A stretch of DNA of 64,000 bases from Thermoanaerobaculia bacterium (GCA_947259925.1 CAMYOG010000006.1:156777-220776); one strand, 5' to 3'; positions 9,439 to 18,458 are shown, numbered from the stretch's first letter. Program-made: numbers and translations. Notes: generated by a model not told the origin, from the sequence alone.

Positions 9439-9716
9439 CCCGCCTCCCCCTGGGCGCCGTCACCCGGCTGCGGGATCTCCAGCTCGTCGAGCTCGTCCAT
9501 CTCCGCCAGGAACTGGAAGACCCGCTCCGCCTCCTGCTCGTCGATCTTGGAGATGGCGAAGCCGACATGGACCACGACGAAGTCGCCCACCTGAGCGTCC
9601 GGCGTATAGGCGAGACAGACCTTCTTCTTGATGCCGGCGAAGGAGACCTCGCCCATGGTCATCCCGAGCGGGTCCTCCTCGATTGTCATCACCTGACCAG
9701 GGACTCCTAGACACAT
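9435..9716 (-). CDS. hypC: HypC/HybG/HupF family hydrogenase assembly chaperone
   Basis: A 93-residue chaperone that binds HypD during Fe(CN)2CO assembly and then the large-subunit precursor. It begins [10 protein letters not shown], giving the essential Cys2 after Met removal, and has the conserved histidine in [13 protein letters not shown] (H50). The C-terminus is acidic ([10 protein letters not shown]). The ATG at 9716 was chosen because the MCLGVPG signature must be N-terminal; a Shine-Dalgarno-like GAGGAGAAG precedes it. It overlaps hypD by four bases. Confidence 0.97.
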
Positions 9717-9742
9717 GAGCTTCTCCTCCTCGTCGTCAAAGC

Positions 9743-12091
9743 CTATCTTTCCTCCAGCCGAGCGGCGGCGACCGCCAGCTGGCCGAGACTGATACCGCCG
9801 TCGTTCGCGGGTACCCGGCGATGGATCAGAACCTCGAAACCGGCCGCCTCGAGAGCGCTCGCCACGAGCTCGGTCAGCAGGCGATTCTGGAAACAGCCAC
9901 CGCTCAGTGCGACTCGGGGATGGCCGACCCGCTCGGCCACGGTCAGGATCGCGCCCGCCAGGGCATTGTGGAACCGGGTCGAGATGACGCCGGCCCCGGC
10001 GCCCGCCCGGACGTCCTCGACCACCGAGGAGACCAGCGGTCGCCAGTCGAGCTCGAGCAGCTCCGAATCGTCCTCGGACGCGCTCGGCTCGCCCCGTCCG
10101 ACGTCCAGTGGGTAGACACCCTCCGCCGTCGGGTCGGCGATGTGCTCGAGCGCCATTGCCGCCTGGCCTTCGAAGCTCACCTTCTGATGGAGGCCGGCGA
10201 GCGCGGCAACGCCGTCGAACAGTCGACCGGCACTGGTCGTGACCGGTGCCCGGAAGCCGGTCGCGAGCATGCGAGTCAGGAGTCGCCACGCGTCGTCCGA
10301 GAGCTCACGGACCGACGGCAGCTCGCGGGTGAGGGCTTCGTCGCGGTCGAGCCCCCAGACCAGCGACAGCGCCGACCGCCGCGGCTCGCGGACCGCCGCG
10401 TCGCCGCCCGGCAGTCTGAACGGCCGGAGGCGGGCCAGCCGCCGAAAGCCGGCCGCGTCGCCGAACAGGAACTCCCCTCCCCAGACGGTCTCGTCGGTGC
10501 CGTACCCCGTTCCATCCCAGATCACCCCCAGCGCCGGCCCCTCGAGGCCGGCCTCGGCCAGGGACGCCGCGAGGTGCGCATGGTGATGCTGCACCGCGAC
10601 CAACCGCGCCCCGCGCTCCGCGGCGGCAGTGTGCGCCCACCGGGTGGAGAAGTAATCGGGATGGAGATCGCAGGCGATCGCCGTCGGCTCGACCCGACAC
10701 ATCTGCAAGAGGTCGGCGATCACCGCTTCGAACGCCCGGGACGCCTCGGCGGTCTCCATGTCCCCCACGTGCTGGCTGATGAAGACGCTGTCGCCGGTCG
10801 AAACCGCGACGGTGTTCTTGAGATGGGCGCCGACCGCCAGCAGCGGCGGCAACGGCCGCTCCAAGGTGACCGGGGCGGGGGCCCAGCCCCGGGCGCGGCG
10901 CAGCATGCGGGGCTCGCCGGCAATGACCGAGGTGACGCTATCGTCCGCGTGCCGCGCAATCGGCCGGTCGTGGACCAGGAACAGGTCGGCGATGCCTGCC
11001 AGGCGCTCGATCGCCTCGGATTGATCGATGCAGATCGGCTCGTCGCTCAGGTTGCCGCTGGTCGCCACGACCGGAATCCGCAGCTCCGCCATCAACAGGG
11101 CGTGGAGGGGCGTATAGGGCAGCATCAGACCCAGGTAGGGGTTGTCCGGAGCAACACCTTCGGCCACCGGCGCCCCCTGGCGACGCTTGAGGAGGACGAT
11201 CGGCGCTCGAGCGGAGCCGAGCAACCTCTCCTCCGATTCGCCTACCTCGCACAGCTCTCGGGCCACTTCCAGGCCCGGGACCATGAGCGCCAGCGGCTTC
11301 TCGTAGCGGTGCTTGCGCTCGCGCAGGCGGTCGACGGCGTTCGCGGAGCCCGCATCGACCATCAGGTGGAAACCGCCGAGACCCTTGACGGCGACGATCG
11401 CGCCGTCGCGCACGGCGTCGGCCGCGGCGCTCACGGCATCGGTGGCACCAGCCACGACCTTGCCGGCGGCGTTCCAGAGCTCGACCTGCGGACCGCAGGC
11501 GGGGCAGGCGTTCGGCTGCGCGTGGAACCGCCGGTCGTCCGGATCGTCGTACTCCTGCTGACAGGCGGCACACATCACGAACGAGGCCATCGTCGTCAGC
11601 GGTCGATCGTAGGGAACGTCGAGTGTGATCGTGAAGCGCGGCCCGCAGTTCGTGCAGTTGGTGAACGGGTAGCGATGGCGGCGATCGCTCGGGTCGAAGA
11701 GCTCCCGTCGACAGTCGTCGCAGGTCGCCAGGTCGGGAGGGATCGACACCCGGCGTTCGCGCCGACTGTCGCTGGCGACGATGGTGAAGTCGCTCAGCGA
11801 GCGCCCCGGAATCGGCTCGGGGCTGATCCGCTCGACGACCGCCGCGGGTGGCGCGTCGGTCGCCAGGCGAGCCTCGAACGCCTCTAGCCGGGCCGTCGGA
11901 CCGAAGATCTCGATGACCACTCCCGACGAGTCGTTACGCACGGTACCGGTCACGCCTTCCTCCCGGGCAAGGCGATAGACCCAGGGTCGGAATCCGACGC
12001 CCTGAACGGTCCCCCGCACAGAGACCCTACGCCCTGCCAGGTCTAGCCCGCGTGCTTCGCTACCGATAGCAGATAGGCTACCAGGTCCCAC
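9743..12091 (-). CDS. hypF: Carbamoyltransferase HypF
   Basis: HypF uses carbamoyl phosphate to carbamoylate the C-terminal Cys of HypE. The 782-residue protein has the full domain order: acylphosphatase-like (about 21-110, VRGTVQGVGFRPWVYRLA), two zinc-finger pairs (CDDC 125-128, CTNC 147-150, CAAC 175-178, CPAC 197-200), a YrdC-like domain (about 215-395) and a Kae1-like C-terminal domain with VQHHHAHLAASLAE. The start at 12091 overlaps the upstream cytochrome gene by 49 bases. Internal GTG codons near residue 25 could serve instead but would cut the acylphosphatase domain. Confidence 0.95.
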   Translation of the reverse strand: MGPGSLSAIGSEARGLDLAGRRVSVRGTVQGVGFRPWVYRLAREEGVTGTVRNDSSGVVIEIFGPTARLEAFEARLATDAPPAAVVERISPEPIPGRSLSDFTIVASDSRRERRVSIPPDLATCDDCRRELFDPSDRRHRYPFTNCTNCGPRFTITLDVPYDRPLTTMASFVMCAACQQEYDDPDDRRFHAQPNACPACGPQVELWNAAGKVVAGATDAVSAAADAVRDGAIVAVKGLGGFHLMVDAGSANAVDRLRERKHRYEKPLALMVPGLEVARELCEVGESEERLLGSARAPIVLLKRRQGAPVAEGVAPDNPYLGLMLPYTPLHALLMAELRIPVVATSGNLSDEPICIDQSEAIERLAGIADLFLVHDRPIARHADDSVTSVIAGEPRMLRRARGWAPAPVTLERPLPPLLAVGAHLKNTVAVSTGDSVFISQHVGDMETAEASRAFEAVIADLLQMCRVEPTAIACDLHPDYFSTRWAHTAAAERGARLVAVQHHHAHLAASLAEAGLEGPALGVIWDGTGYGTDETVWGGEFLFGDAAGFRRLARLRPFRLPGGDAAVREPRRSALSLVWGLDRDEALTRELPSVRELSDDAWRLLTRMLATGFRAPVTTSAGRLFDGVAALAGLHQKVSFEGQAAMALEHIADPTAEGVYPLDVGRGEPSASEDDSELLELDWRPLVSSVVEDVRAGAGAGVISTRFHNALAGAILTVAERVGHPRVALSGGCFQNRLLTELVASALEAAGFEVLIHRRVPANDGGISLGQLAVAAARLEER

Positions 12092-12432
12092 GTCTGCTGC
12101 TCGTCGAAGATCTTCCAGCTAGCCATGGCGGTGCCGCTGCGGCCCTCTCGAATGACGTGGTAGATCTCTGCTGCTGTGATCCGCTCTGGCCACGAGGGGT
12201 CGGTGAAGTCCTGTGGCCGGCTGGAGAGGTTACGGCGGACACCGACACCGTCGGCGCGCCCGCCGTGGCAGAGGGCGCAGTGCCGCAGGTAGAGCTCGCG
12301 GCCACGCTCTCGCGCCTCGGTCGACGCCAGTCGGGCCTCCGGTACTTCGACCGGGTATCCGGGCGATGAGCCGCCGTCACAGCCCCAGAGCGCGAGCGGC
12401 AGCGTCACCAGCGCTGGCAGGAACCACTTCAT
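12043..12432 (-). CDS. Small c-type cytochrome lipoprotein inside the hydrogenase operon
   Basis: A 129-residue monoheme cytochrome c. From ATG 12432 it has a short signal ending LALWGC, a lipobox placing lipidated Cys at 18. It then has the class I heme motif CALCH (52-56) and a likely axial methionine, M103 in GTAMASW, with a C-terminal helix QTWDLVAYLLSVA typical of the fold. It overlaps the protease gene hyaD upstream (by 56 bases) and hypF downstream (by 49 bases). It probably accepts electrons from the hydrogenase or its cytochrome b at the membrane surface; this is inferred from operon position. Confidence 0.85.
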   Translation of the reverse strand: MKWFLPALVTLPLALWGCDGGSSPGYPVEVPEARLASTEARERGRELYLRHCALCHGGRADGVGVRRNLSSRPQDFTDPSWPERITAAEIYHVIREGRSGTAMASWKIFDEQQTWDLVAYLLSVAKHAG

Positions 12433-12931
12433 CGCGTTGCAGACGGCGCAGTGGGAAGCCCATTTCATGCGCCTCGCGCACGACGCTGGCGATCAGATCG
12501 CTCAGGCCGGCCTCCACCTCGGGGGACTTCTCCAGGCCCAGCTCCAGCGTCCGCGGCACCATGCCGAGCAGTACCAGTCGGCGTGGCAAAGCGTCCATCC
12601 AGCGGAGCGCGTCGAGCAGATCGGCGACACCGATCTGATGCACCGAGAGCCGCTCCCGTACCGCCGGTGCGACCGCCTCGTCCTGCAGCCGCACGAATGT
12701 CCCGGGCGGCGCACCCGTGTTGACGGCATCGATCAGGATCACGCTATCCGTGTCCTCGAAGACTCCGAGAAGGCCGAGCCCCAGGGTGCCGCCGTCCAGG
12801 AGCCGCACCGACGACGGCAGCTCATAGGTACGCCTCAACCGCTCGACGGCGACGACCCCGAGCCCGTCGTCGCCGCACAGGACGTTGCCCAGGCCGAGGA
12901 TCAGGAGCGATTCTCGCGCGCGTTCTCCCAC
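12377..12931 (-). CDS. hyaD: Hydrogenase maturation endopeptidase (HyaD/HybD family)
   Basis: This nickel-dependent protease removes the C-terminal extension of the large subunit after metal insertion. The 184-residue protein has the family N-terminus LLILGLGNVLCGDDGLGV with the acidic metal ligand at D21/D22, the LIDAVNTGAPPG segment with the second acidic ligand, and VHQIGVADLL supplying the histidine ligand (H97). It directly follows the cytochrome b gene (stop and start abut at 12931/12932). Its substrate, the precursor with a 15-residue tail after DPCMACGVH, is encoded two genes upstream. Confidence 0.95.
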   Translation of the reverse strand: MGERARESLLILGLGNVLCGDDGLGVVAVERLRRTYELPSSVRLLDGGTLGLGLLGVFEDTDSVILIDAVNTGAPPGTFVRLQDEAVAPAVRERLSVHQIGVADLLDALRWMDALPRRLVLLGMVPRTLELGLEKSPEVEAGLSDLIASVVREAHEMGFPLRRLQRDEVVPASAGDAAARALGL

Positions 12932-13660
12932 TCAGGCCTCGGGATGCTCGAACCGGTAACCGGGCTTGACGATGTCTTCGCGCGGCACGAACTTGTGGCC
13001 CGAGAAGATCGACTCGACCGTCGCGGTGGCCTCGACCTGCGACATCAGGATCGCGCTGTAGACATGGTGGACGAAGAACGCCCAGATCGCCCACATCACC
13101 ACGTGGTGGATCCAGCGCGCCATCTGGGCGCCGCCGAGGAAGGGCAGTAGGCCGGCGAAGATCCGCAGCGGCGAGTCGACGTGGGCGCTCGCTCCGTACA
13201 TCGCCAGTCCGGTGGCGATCTGAACCAGGAACGCGAGAAAGACGAAGGCGTAGGTGAGACCGGCGAGCGGGTTGTGGCCGACGAAGCCGGGCGGCATGCG
13301 CATGCCGAACATGTAGTAGCGAAACGTCAGGCCCATCGCCCGTATGCGCTCCTTCGAAGCTGGAATCAGCCGATGCCACCGCGAGTACCAGTTGCCCATG
13401 AACATCCAGAGAATGCGCGACAGCACCGAGAGGGTAAAGACGATGGCGGCGTAGAAGTGGATCGCCCGCGCCCAGCCCATCAGAAAGTGGTCGCTCGCCG
13501 GTCCGGCGGCGATCAGCATCGGGAAGCCGATGTAGATCCCGGTCACGGAGAGGACCCAGATGCTGATCGCGTTGAGCCAGTGGGTGATCCGCACCGGCCA
13601 CTCCCAGACGTACACGTTGTCCAGCTCGACCTCGCGAACGTGTTGCTTCCAAACCCTCAT
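12932..13660 (-). CDS. hyaC: Ni/Fe-hydrogenase cytochrome b subunit
   Basis: A 242-residue diheme cytochrome b membrane anchor that passes electrons from the small subunit into the membrane. The N-terminal motif VYVWEWPVRITHWLNA is diagnostic of the HyaC/HupC family and carries a heme-ligand histidine. Four hydrophobic segments follow, with further histidines in the helices (AIHFYAAIVF, WIHHVVMW, FFVHHVYSA). The ATG at 13660 overlaps the hyaB stop (ATGA) and gives the family's normal start. The C-terminal cytoplasmic tail VPREDIVKPGYRFEHPEA is short. Confidence 0.95.
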   Translation of the reverse strand: MRVWKQHVREVELDNVYVWEWPVRITHWLNAISIWVLSVTGIYIGFPMLIAAGPASDHFLMGWARAIHFYAAIVFTLSVLSRILWMFMGNWYSRWHRLIPASKERIRAMGLTFRYYMFGMRMPPGFVGHNPLAGLTYAFVFLAFLVQIATGLAMYGASAHVDSPLRIFAGLLPFLGGAQMARWIHHVVMWAIWAFFVHHVYSAILMSQVEATATVESIFSGHKFVPREDIVKPGYRFEHPEA

Positions 13661-15363
13661 GACACCTTCACCTTGACCACCTCCTGCCCGCGCGCGTCGA
13701 GCACGTGGACCCCGCAAGCCATGCACGGGTCGAAGGAGTGGACGGTGCGCAGGATCTCGAGCGGCTGCTCGGGATCGGCGACCGGATTGCCGATCAGGGC
13801 CTGCTCGTACGGCCCGGGCTGGCCCATGGCGTCGCGCGGGCCGGCGTTCCAGGTGCTGGGGACGACACACTGATAGTTGGTGATCTCACCGTTCTGGATG
13901 TGGACCCAGTGACCGAGCGCCCCTCGTGGCGCCTCGTGGAAGCCGGCGCCGGTGCAGTCCGCCGGCCAGCTCTCGGGATCCCACTTCGAGTTGTCGGCGA
14001 TCGCCAGCTCGCCCCGGCCCATGTTGTCGGCCAGCTCGTCGAGCCAGCCCTCCATCTTCTCGCCCAGCACCTGGGTCTCGATGCCGCGCGCGGCGACCCG
14101 TCCCAGGGTCGAGAAGAGCGCCTCGGCGCCGACGCCCAGGTGTCCGAGCGCGCCGTTGACCAGCTCCTGCACCCGCGGATGGCCCGAGGCGTAGGCCACC
14201 AGCATGCGGGCCAGCGGACCGACCTCCATGGGGAGGTTGTCGTAGCGCGGCGACTTCAGCCACGAGTACTTGCCGTCGGTGTGGAGGCGCTCGTACGGAG
14301 GCTCGGGACCGGTGTAGTTGGGGTTCGTCTCGCCTTCGAACGGATGGACGCCGACGTCGTCGCCGGCGCCGTACTCGTACCACGAATGGGTCACGTACTC
14401 GGTGATCTTGGCGGTGTCGAGTGCCTCGACGTTCGCCAGGTCCTGGCCGCGGATGACGCCCGACGGCAGGTAGAGCGGCGCGTTCGGGCCGTCACCTTCC
14501 GGGTACTCGCCGTAGACCAGGTAGTTGCCGACGCCAGCGCCGTAGCCCGCCCAGTCCTTGTAGAACGACGCTACCGCCAGGAGATCCGGCAGGTAGACCT
14601 TCTCGACGAACTGGCGGGCCTCCTGGATCAGCTTGCGCATCGCGTTGACCGTGGTGAGGTTGATCGACGCCTGCTTGTCGGGGTCGACCGGGGTCGCCAT
14701 GCCGCCGACCACGAAGCTCTGGAGGTGGGGATTCTTGCCACCGAGGATCGCGTGGATGCGAATGAACTCGCGCTGCCAGTCGAGCGCTTCGAGGTAGTGC
14801 GCGACCGCGAGCAGGTTCGCCTCGGGCGGCAGCCGGTAGGCGGAGTGCCCCCAGTAGGCGTTCCCGAACGGACCGAGCTGGCCACGCTCGACGAACTGCG
14901 CCAGCCGCTCCTTGACACCGCGGAAGTAGTTGGGGCTCGACAGCGGCCAGTCGGAGATCGACTCGGCCAGGCTCGAGGTAGCGACCGGATCGGCGCTCAG
15001 GGCGCCGGTGATGTCGACCCAGTCGAGCGCGTGCAGGTGGTAGAAGTGGATGACGTGGTCCTGCACCATCTGCGACGCCATGATCAGGTTGCGCAGCAGC
15101 CTGGCGTTGGGCGGCGGCTGGGCGCCGATCGCGTCTTCGACCGCCCGGATCGAGGTGATGGCGTGGACCGTGGTGCAGACCCCGCAGATGCGCTGGGTGA
15201 ACGCCCAGGCGTCGCGCGGATCCCGGCCCTTGAGAATGATCTCGACGCCGCGGAACATCGTCGACGAGGACCAGGCGTCCCGGACCTCACCGCCGTCGAC
15301 TTCGGCTTCGATGCGCAGGTGACCCTCGATGCGGGTCACCGGATCGACTACGACGTGCGTCAT
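13657..15363 (-). CDS. hyaB: [NiFe]-hydrogenase large subunit (group 1, membrane-bound uptake type)
   Basis: The catalytic subunit holding the NiFe(CN)2CO centre. The 568-residue protein has the N-terminal nickel motif RICGVC (C60, C63) with the following H67, and the C-terminal motif DPCMACGVH (C547, C550, H553). It is followed by a 15-residue extension (VLDARGQEVVKVKVS) to be cut by HyaD. Length, the N-terminal VDPVTRIEGH and the operon with a Tat-exported small subunit and cytochrome b place it in membrane-bound uptake group 1. It overlaps both neighbours by four bases. All active-site ligands are present. Confidence 0.97.
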   Translation of the reverse strand: MTHVVVDPVTRIEGHLRIEAEVDGGEVRDAWSSSTMFRGVEIILKGRDPRDAWAFTQRICGVCTTVHAITSIRAVEDAIGAQPPPNARLLRNLIMASQMVQDHVIHFYHLHALDWVDITGALSADPVATSSLAESISDWPLSSPNYFRGVKERLAQFVERGQLGPFGNAYWGHSAYRLPPEANLLAVAHYLEALDWQREFIRIHAILGGKNPHLQSFVVGGMATPVDPDKQASINLTTVNAMRKLIQEARQFVEKVYLPDLLAVASFYKDWAGYGAGVGNYLVYGEYPEGDGPNAPLYLPSGVIRGQDLANVEALDTAKITEYVTHSWYEYGAGDDVGVHPFEGETNPNYTGPEPPYERLHTDGKYSWLKSPRYDNLPMEVGPLARMLVAYASGHPRVQELVNGALGHLGVGAEALFSTLGRVAARGIETQVLGEKMEGWLDELADNMGRGELAIADNSKWDPESWPADCTGAGFHEAPRGALGHWVHIQNGEITNYQCVVPSTWNAGPRDAMGQPGPYEQALIGNPVADPEQPLEILRTVHSFDPCMACGVHVLDARGQEVVKVKVS

Positions 15364-16517
15364 GCGTCAGCTCCTTTCTCGGTCGCGGAGTCGTCCGTCG
15401 GCGTCTTTGCTGGCGGCGGTTTGGCCTCGTTGTCGGCGTCCGCCCGCGCGTGCGCGTAGCGCTTGCCCAGCTGCACGAAGCCGTGGGCCGCGAAGGCCGC
15501 CGCCACGCCGGCCGTCGCCCAGAGGCCGACGCGGTCGATACTCGTGTGGACTCCGAAGCCGGGGAAGCCGGCGATGTGCGAGTAGAATGGCGTCATCTTG
15601 TCCCAGAAGTCGGCCTCGGCGCAGCCGATGCACGGATGGCCGCAGCCGATCGGCCAGTTGGTGCCGCTGTTCCAGCCCACGTTCGGGCAGTTCTGGAAGG
15701 TGACCGGCCCCTTGCAGCCCATCTTGTAGAGGCAGTACCCGGTCCGGTGCCCTTCGTCCCCCCAGGCCTCGACGTACTGGCCGGCGTCATAGTGGGCACG
15801 CCGCTCGCAGTTGTCGTGGATCGACTTGCCGTAGGCGAAGAGCGGCCGCCGATAGCTGTCCATCGGCGGGAAGCGATTGAAGGTCAGGTAGTAGACGATG
15901 AGGCCGACCAGGTTCTCGGCGTTCGCCGGGCACGCCGGCATGTTGATCAGGTTCTTCACTCCCGGCACCGCGTCGGCGACGCTGAGGGCACCGGTCGGAT
16001 TGGGGGACGCGGCTGGCAGCCCACCGAAAGCGGCGCAGGTGCCGATGGCGATGGTCGCCGCCGCGCCGCCGCAGACCTCGCGCGCGATGTCCAGCGCCGA
16101 TCGGCCTCCGATCGTGCAGTAAGCGCCATTGGCACCGGTCGGGATCGAGCCCTCCACCACGACCAGGTACTCACCCGGCTTGTCGCGGACCACGCTGGCC
16201 AGCGCCTCGTCCGCCTGGTGGCCGGCCGCCGCCATGATGGTCTCGTGGTAGTCGACCGATAAGACGTCCAGGACGATGTCGGCGACCGTCGGTCGCCCAG
16301 CGCGCAGGAACGACTCGGTGTTCCCCGCGCAGTCCTGGAACTCCAGCCAGACGAGTGTCGGTTTCTCCTTGGTCTCGATGGCGTTGGCGATCCGCGCACC
16401 GGCCGAGCGCGGCAGCGTCAAGACCGAGGCCATGACTCCACAAAAACCCATGAAGTCGCGACGCGACACGCCACGCCTCTCGAGCTCCTCGACAAACCAG
16501 CTCTGGCGATCCTTCAT
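15360..16517 (-). CDS. hyaA: [NiFe]-hydrogenase small subunit, Tat-exported, with atypical Fe-S ligands
   Basis: The electron-transfer subunit, 385 residues. A Tat signal (SRRDFMGFC, residues 18-26) and a C-terminal hydrophobic anchor (about 330-349) place it on the outer face of the membrane. The usual proximal-cluster motif CxxC reads C63-A-G-N66, so the second cysteine is Asn, with Asp62 next to C63; C161 (GTCAAFGG) and C196 (MPACPANAEN) are present. The distal cluster ligands H234, C237, C262 and C268 are intact. The medial region has C277, C296 and C299 plus an extra C292 (WPIGCGHPCIGC). The Cys120-type extra ligand of O2-tolerant [4Fe-3S] enzymes is Gly166 here. A good Shine-Dalgarno (GGGGAGG) precedes ATG 16517, the operon's first gene. 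Confidence 0.96.
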   Translation of the reverse strand: MKDRQSWFVEELERRGVSRRDFMGFCGVMASVLTLPRSAGARIANAIETKEKPTLVWLEFQDCAGNTESFLRAGRPTVADIVLDVLSVDYHETIMAAAGHQADEALASVVRDKPGEYLVVVEGSIPTGANGAYCTIGGRSALDIAREVCGGAAATIAIGTCAAFGGLPAASPNPTGALSVADAVPGVKNLINMPACPANAENLVGLIVYYLTFNRFPPMDSYRRPLFAYGKSIHDNCERRAHYDAGQYVEAWGDEGHRTGYCLYKMGCKGPVTFQNCPNVGWNSGTNWPIGCGHPCIGCAEADFWDKMTPFYSHIAGFPGFGVHTSIDRVGLWATAGVAAAFAAHGFVQLGKRYAHARADADNEAKPPPAKTPTDDSATEKGADA

Positions 16518-16738
16518 TGCTACCTCCCCGAAATCGTGGGATTCCGCTGCAAACCCTTAATGTGAACGAACCTAGAGTCTTCGTTCGGGCAGCGTCCATA
16601 CGCCCCGAGGTAGTCGGATTTGCGAGGGTTCCCACCCAGGCGGGCGGGCCGGGGAGTCCGAGCCGAAGGTCGTCGTGGCTTCGAGGATCGCCTCGACCGA
16701 TCGGACCTCCAAGTTCGGGAGCTCGGGGCGGCCGGAGA

Positions 16739-17254
16739 TTACTCCAGCAGACGGTGCTTCGGTCCGCGCGGCCTGAAGGCGATCTCGTGGACCGATTCGG
16801 CACCGCCGACTTCAGCCTGCACCCCGAACGCGGTGAAGATCTGCTCGAGCGTGTAGGTGTGGCCGATGTAGACGATGACGTCGTTGCGGCGTGATCGGCA
16901 GAGCGCCGTCAACAGGCGCTCGGTGCCCTCGGGAGTGTCCTCGATCGCGATCGGCTCGATCTCGAGGTACTCCGACAGCGGTATCGCCGTCTGCTGGGTG
17001 CGGCGCTTGGTGCTGACGTAGATCCGGCTGATCGGCTCGTCCGCGAGCACCCCGACCAGACGGCCCGCCTCCTCCCAGCCTCGCGCGCTGAGAGGTGCAT
17101 CCTGGCTGTCGTCCATGCGGCGAGCGTGGCGCAGGGTGAGCAGCTTGTGCGGCGGTTCGGAACAGTTGAATTCCTGCGCCGCGATCGCCGCGGGCGGCGC
17201 GAGGAACAGGACCAGCGCTAGACAGGAGATCCATCGGATCGAGAGATGCTTCAT
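16739..17254 (-). CDS. Secreted histidine phosphatase family protein
   Basis: A 171-residue protein with a signal peptide (hydrophobic WISCLALVLFLAPPAAIAAQ). The histidine phosphatase (phosphoglycerate-mutase-like) fold is marked by TLRHARR, the catalytic RHxR motif, and the second catalytic histidine is likely in VYIGHTYTLEQI. The SARGWEEAGRL and STKRRTQQTAIPLSE segments are typical of SixA/PGM-like members. The ATG at 17254 was preferred because it places the signal peptide at the N-terminus; an upstream in-frame start adds 13 residues without support. Substrate unknown. It sits 221 bases from the hydrogenase operon start, on the same strand. Confidence 0.8.
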   Translation of the reverse strand: MKHLSIRWISCLALVLFLAPPAAIAAQEFNCSEPPHKLLTLRHARRMDDSQDAPLSARGWEEAGRLVGVLADEPISRIYVSTKRRTQQTAIPLSEYLEIEPIAIEDTPEGTERLLTALCRSRRNDVIVYIGHTYTLEQIFTAFGVQAEVGGAESVHEIAFRPRGPKHRLLE

Positions 17255-17336
17255 GGCGCCTACTCTACTCGCTCCCAGCCGGCCGCTCACCACCCCGCCG
17301 GGCGTGGCCTCGAAAGGCGTCCGCGCTCCCCGGGGC

Positions 17337-18365
17337 TCAGAACCGAGGCGTCGACTGGTTGGGGTCGCAGAGGATCACGTAGGTCGTGAAGAAGCTCTCG
17401 ACGTTGGCCACGAAATCGACGCGGCGTCCCTCGGCTCCGAGCTGGTTCAGGGGGTCGAGCATCGCCTCCGGATCGTTGACCGTGATCAGCTCGAGGAGGC
17501 ACTCGGTGCGCTTGGTCTTGACCCCGTTTTCGAGGATCCGAGCGAAGACCATCAACTGGTTCTCCGGGTCGCCGCCGAACATCTGGAGGTCGGCGAGTCG
17601 AAACCCCTTCCTCCCCATCTTGTTGACCGTGCGGGCGAACTTCTCCGCCGACGTCGAGATCCCCGACTTCTTGAACTTCAGCTTGATCTTCTCGGGATCA
17701 CCCGCCGTGGTCTCCGCGATGCCGACTACGTAGTACTTCGATCGGTCCGCGGAGAAGCCGATCGTCTGCGGCAGATAGCCGCGCTTGGCCAGGTACGTTG
17801 CCGCTCTCTTGTACTCGGCCGAGGTCGGAAACTCGTCGCCCCCCGCCCGTCGGAGCGCCCAGCTCCAGGTCAGGAGCTCGCCGTCGATCCGCGTCTTCTC
17901 CCAGACCGCGTACCACCGGTTGCCCTCCTGGAACAGGAAGACCAGGATCCCACCCTCAGCGCCGGCGTCGTCCCAGGCCTCGACCCAGACCTCGGCCGGA
18001 TCGACACCCGGATCTACCGTGTACTGCTCGATCTCGTATTCGAAAACCCGTACGAAATCGCCGCCGCTGCTGTGCATGAAGAGGCGCTGGTCGTCTCTCG
18101 CGTTCTGGAGGTTGTTGGGGAAATGGAACACGGAGCCGAGACCGCGACCGCCGAGGTCGTTGAGCCAGTCCTCGAAGTCCTGCCGCGAGTCGAACAGGAG
18201 CCTCGAGAACGGGTGCAGCTCGAACTGGTAGATCTCCGGGTTCGCGACCGTGGACGGTGCAAAGAACGACCAGGAATCGATCGCGCCGATCTGGGCCGAG
18301 GCCCCCGTCGCCGTGATCGACAGGAGCGCGACGGAGAGAGCCAACGGAGAATACAGACGCTTCAT
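17337..18365 (-). CDS. Secreted protein of unknown function
   Basis: I do not recognise this family. From ATG 18365 it encodes 342 residues with a clear signal peptide (MKRLYSPLALSVALLSITAT, cleavage near GASAQ) and no other membrane segment, so it is probably periplasmic or secreted. The mature part is mixed alpha/beta in character, with two Cys (in TECLLELI and VILCDPNQ) and repeated aromatic-rich strands (NRWYAVWEKTRIDGELLTW). An upstream in-frame start adds 11 unsupported residues. It is a single gene between two secreted proteins on the same strand; nothing in context gives a function. Confidence 0.7.
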   Translation of the reverse strand: MKRLYSPLALSVALLSITATGASAQIGAIDSWSFFAPSTVANPEIYQFELHPFSRLLFDSRQDFEDWLNDLGGRGLGSVFHFPNNLQNARDDQRLFMHSSGGDFVRVFEYEIEQYTVDPGVDPAEVWVEAWDDAGAEGGILVFLFQEGNRWYAVWEKTRIDGELLTWSWALRRAGGDEFPTSAEYKRAATYLAKRGYLPQTIGFSADRSKYYVVGIAETTAGDPEKIKLKFKKSGISTSAEKFARTVNKMGRKGFRLADLQMFGGDPENQLMVFARILENGVKTKRTECLLELITVNDPEAMLDPLNQLGAEGRRVDFVANVESFFTTYVILCDPNQSTPRF

Positions 18366-18458
18366 AACCAACCTCGCAATCTCCCGACACCCACACACGG
18401 CCGCCGGTGCCGTGGCGCCGGGCCCTTCTTTCGGCTCAGATTACGGGGACTATAACAG

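Noticed and set aside
9821..11887. 688-codon open frame on the plus strand opposite hypF
   Set aside because: Antisense shadow with Arg/Asp/Gly-rich composition; hypF is unambiguous.
13705..15459. 584-codon open frame on the plus strand opposite the hydrogenase large subunit
   Set aside because: Antisense shadow; hyaB on the minus strand carries all active-site motifs.
16518..16738. Sigma-54 promoter for the hya operon (GTTCAC...TTTGCA near 16545-16570, minus strand)
   Set aside because: The GG-N10-GC spacing is not met; only loose similarity.
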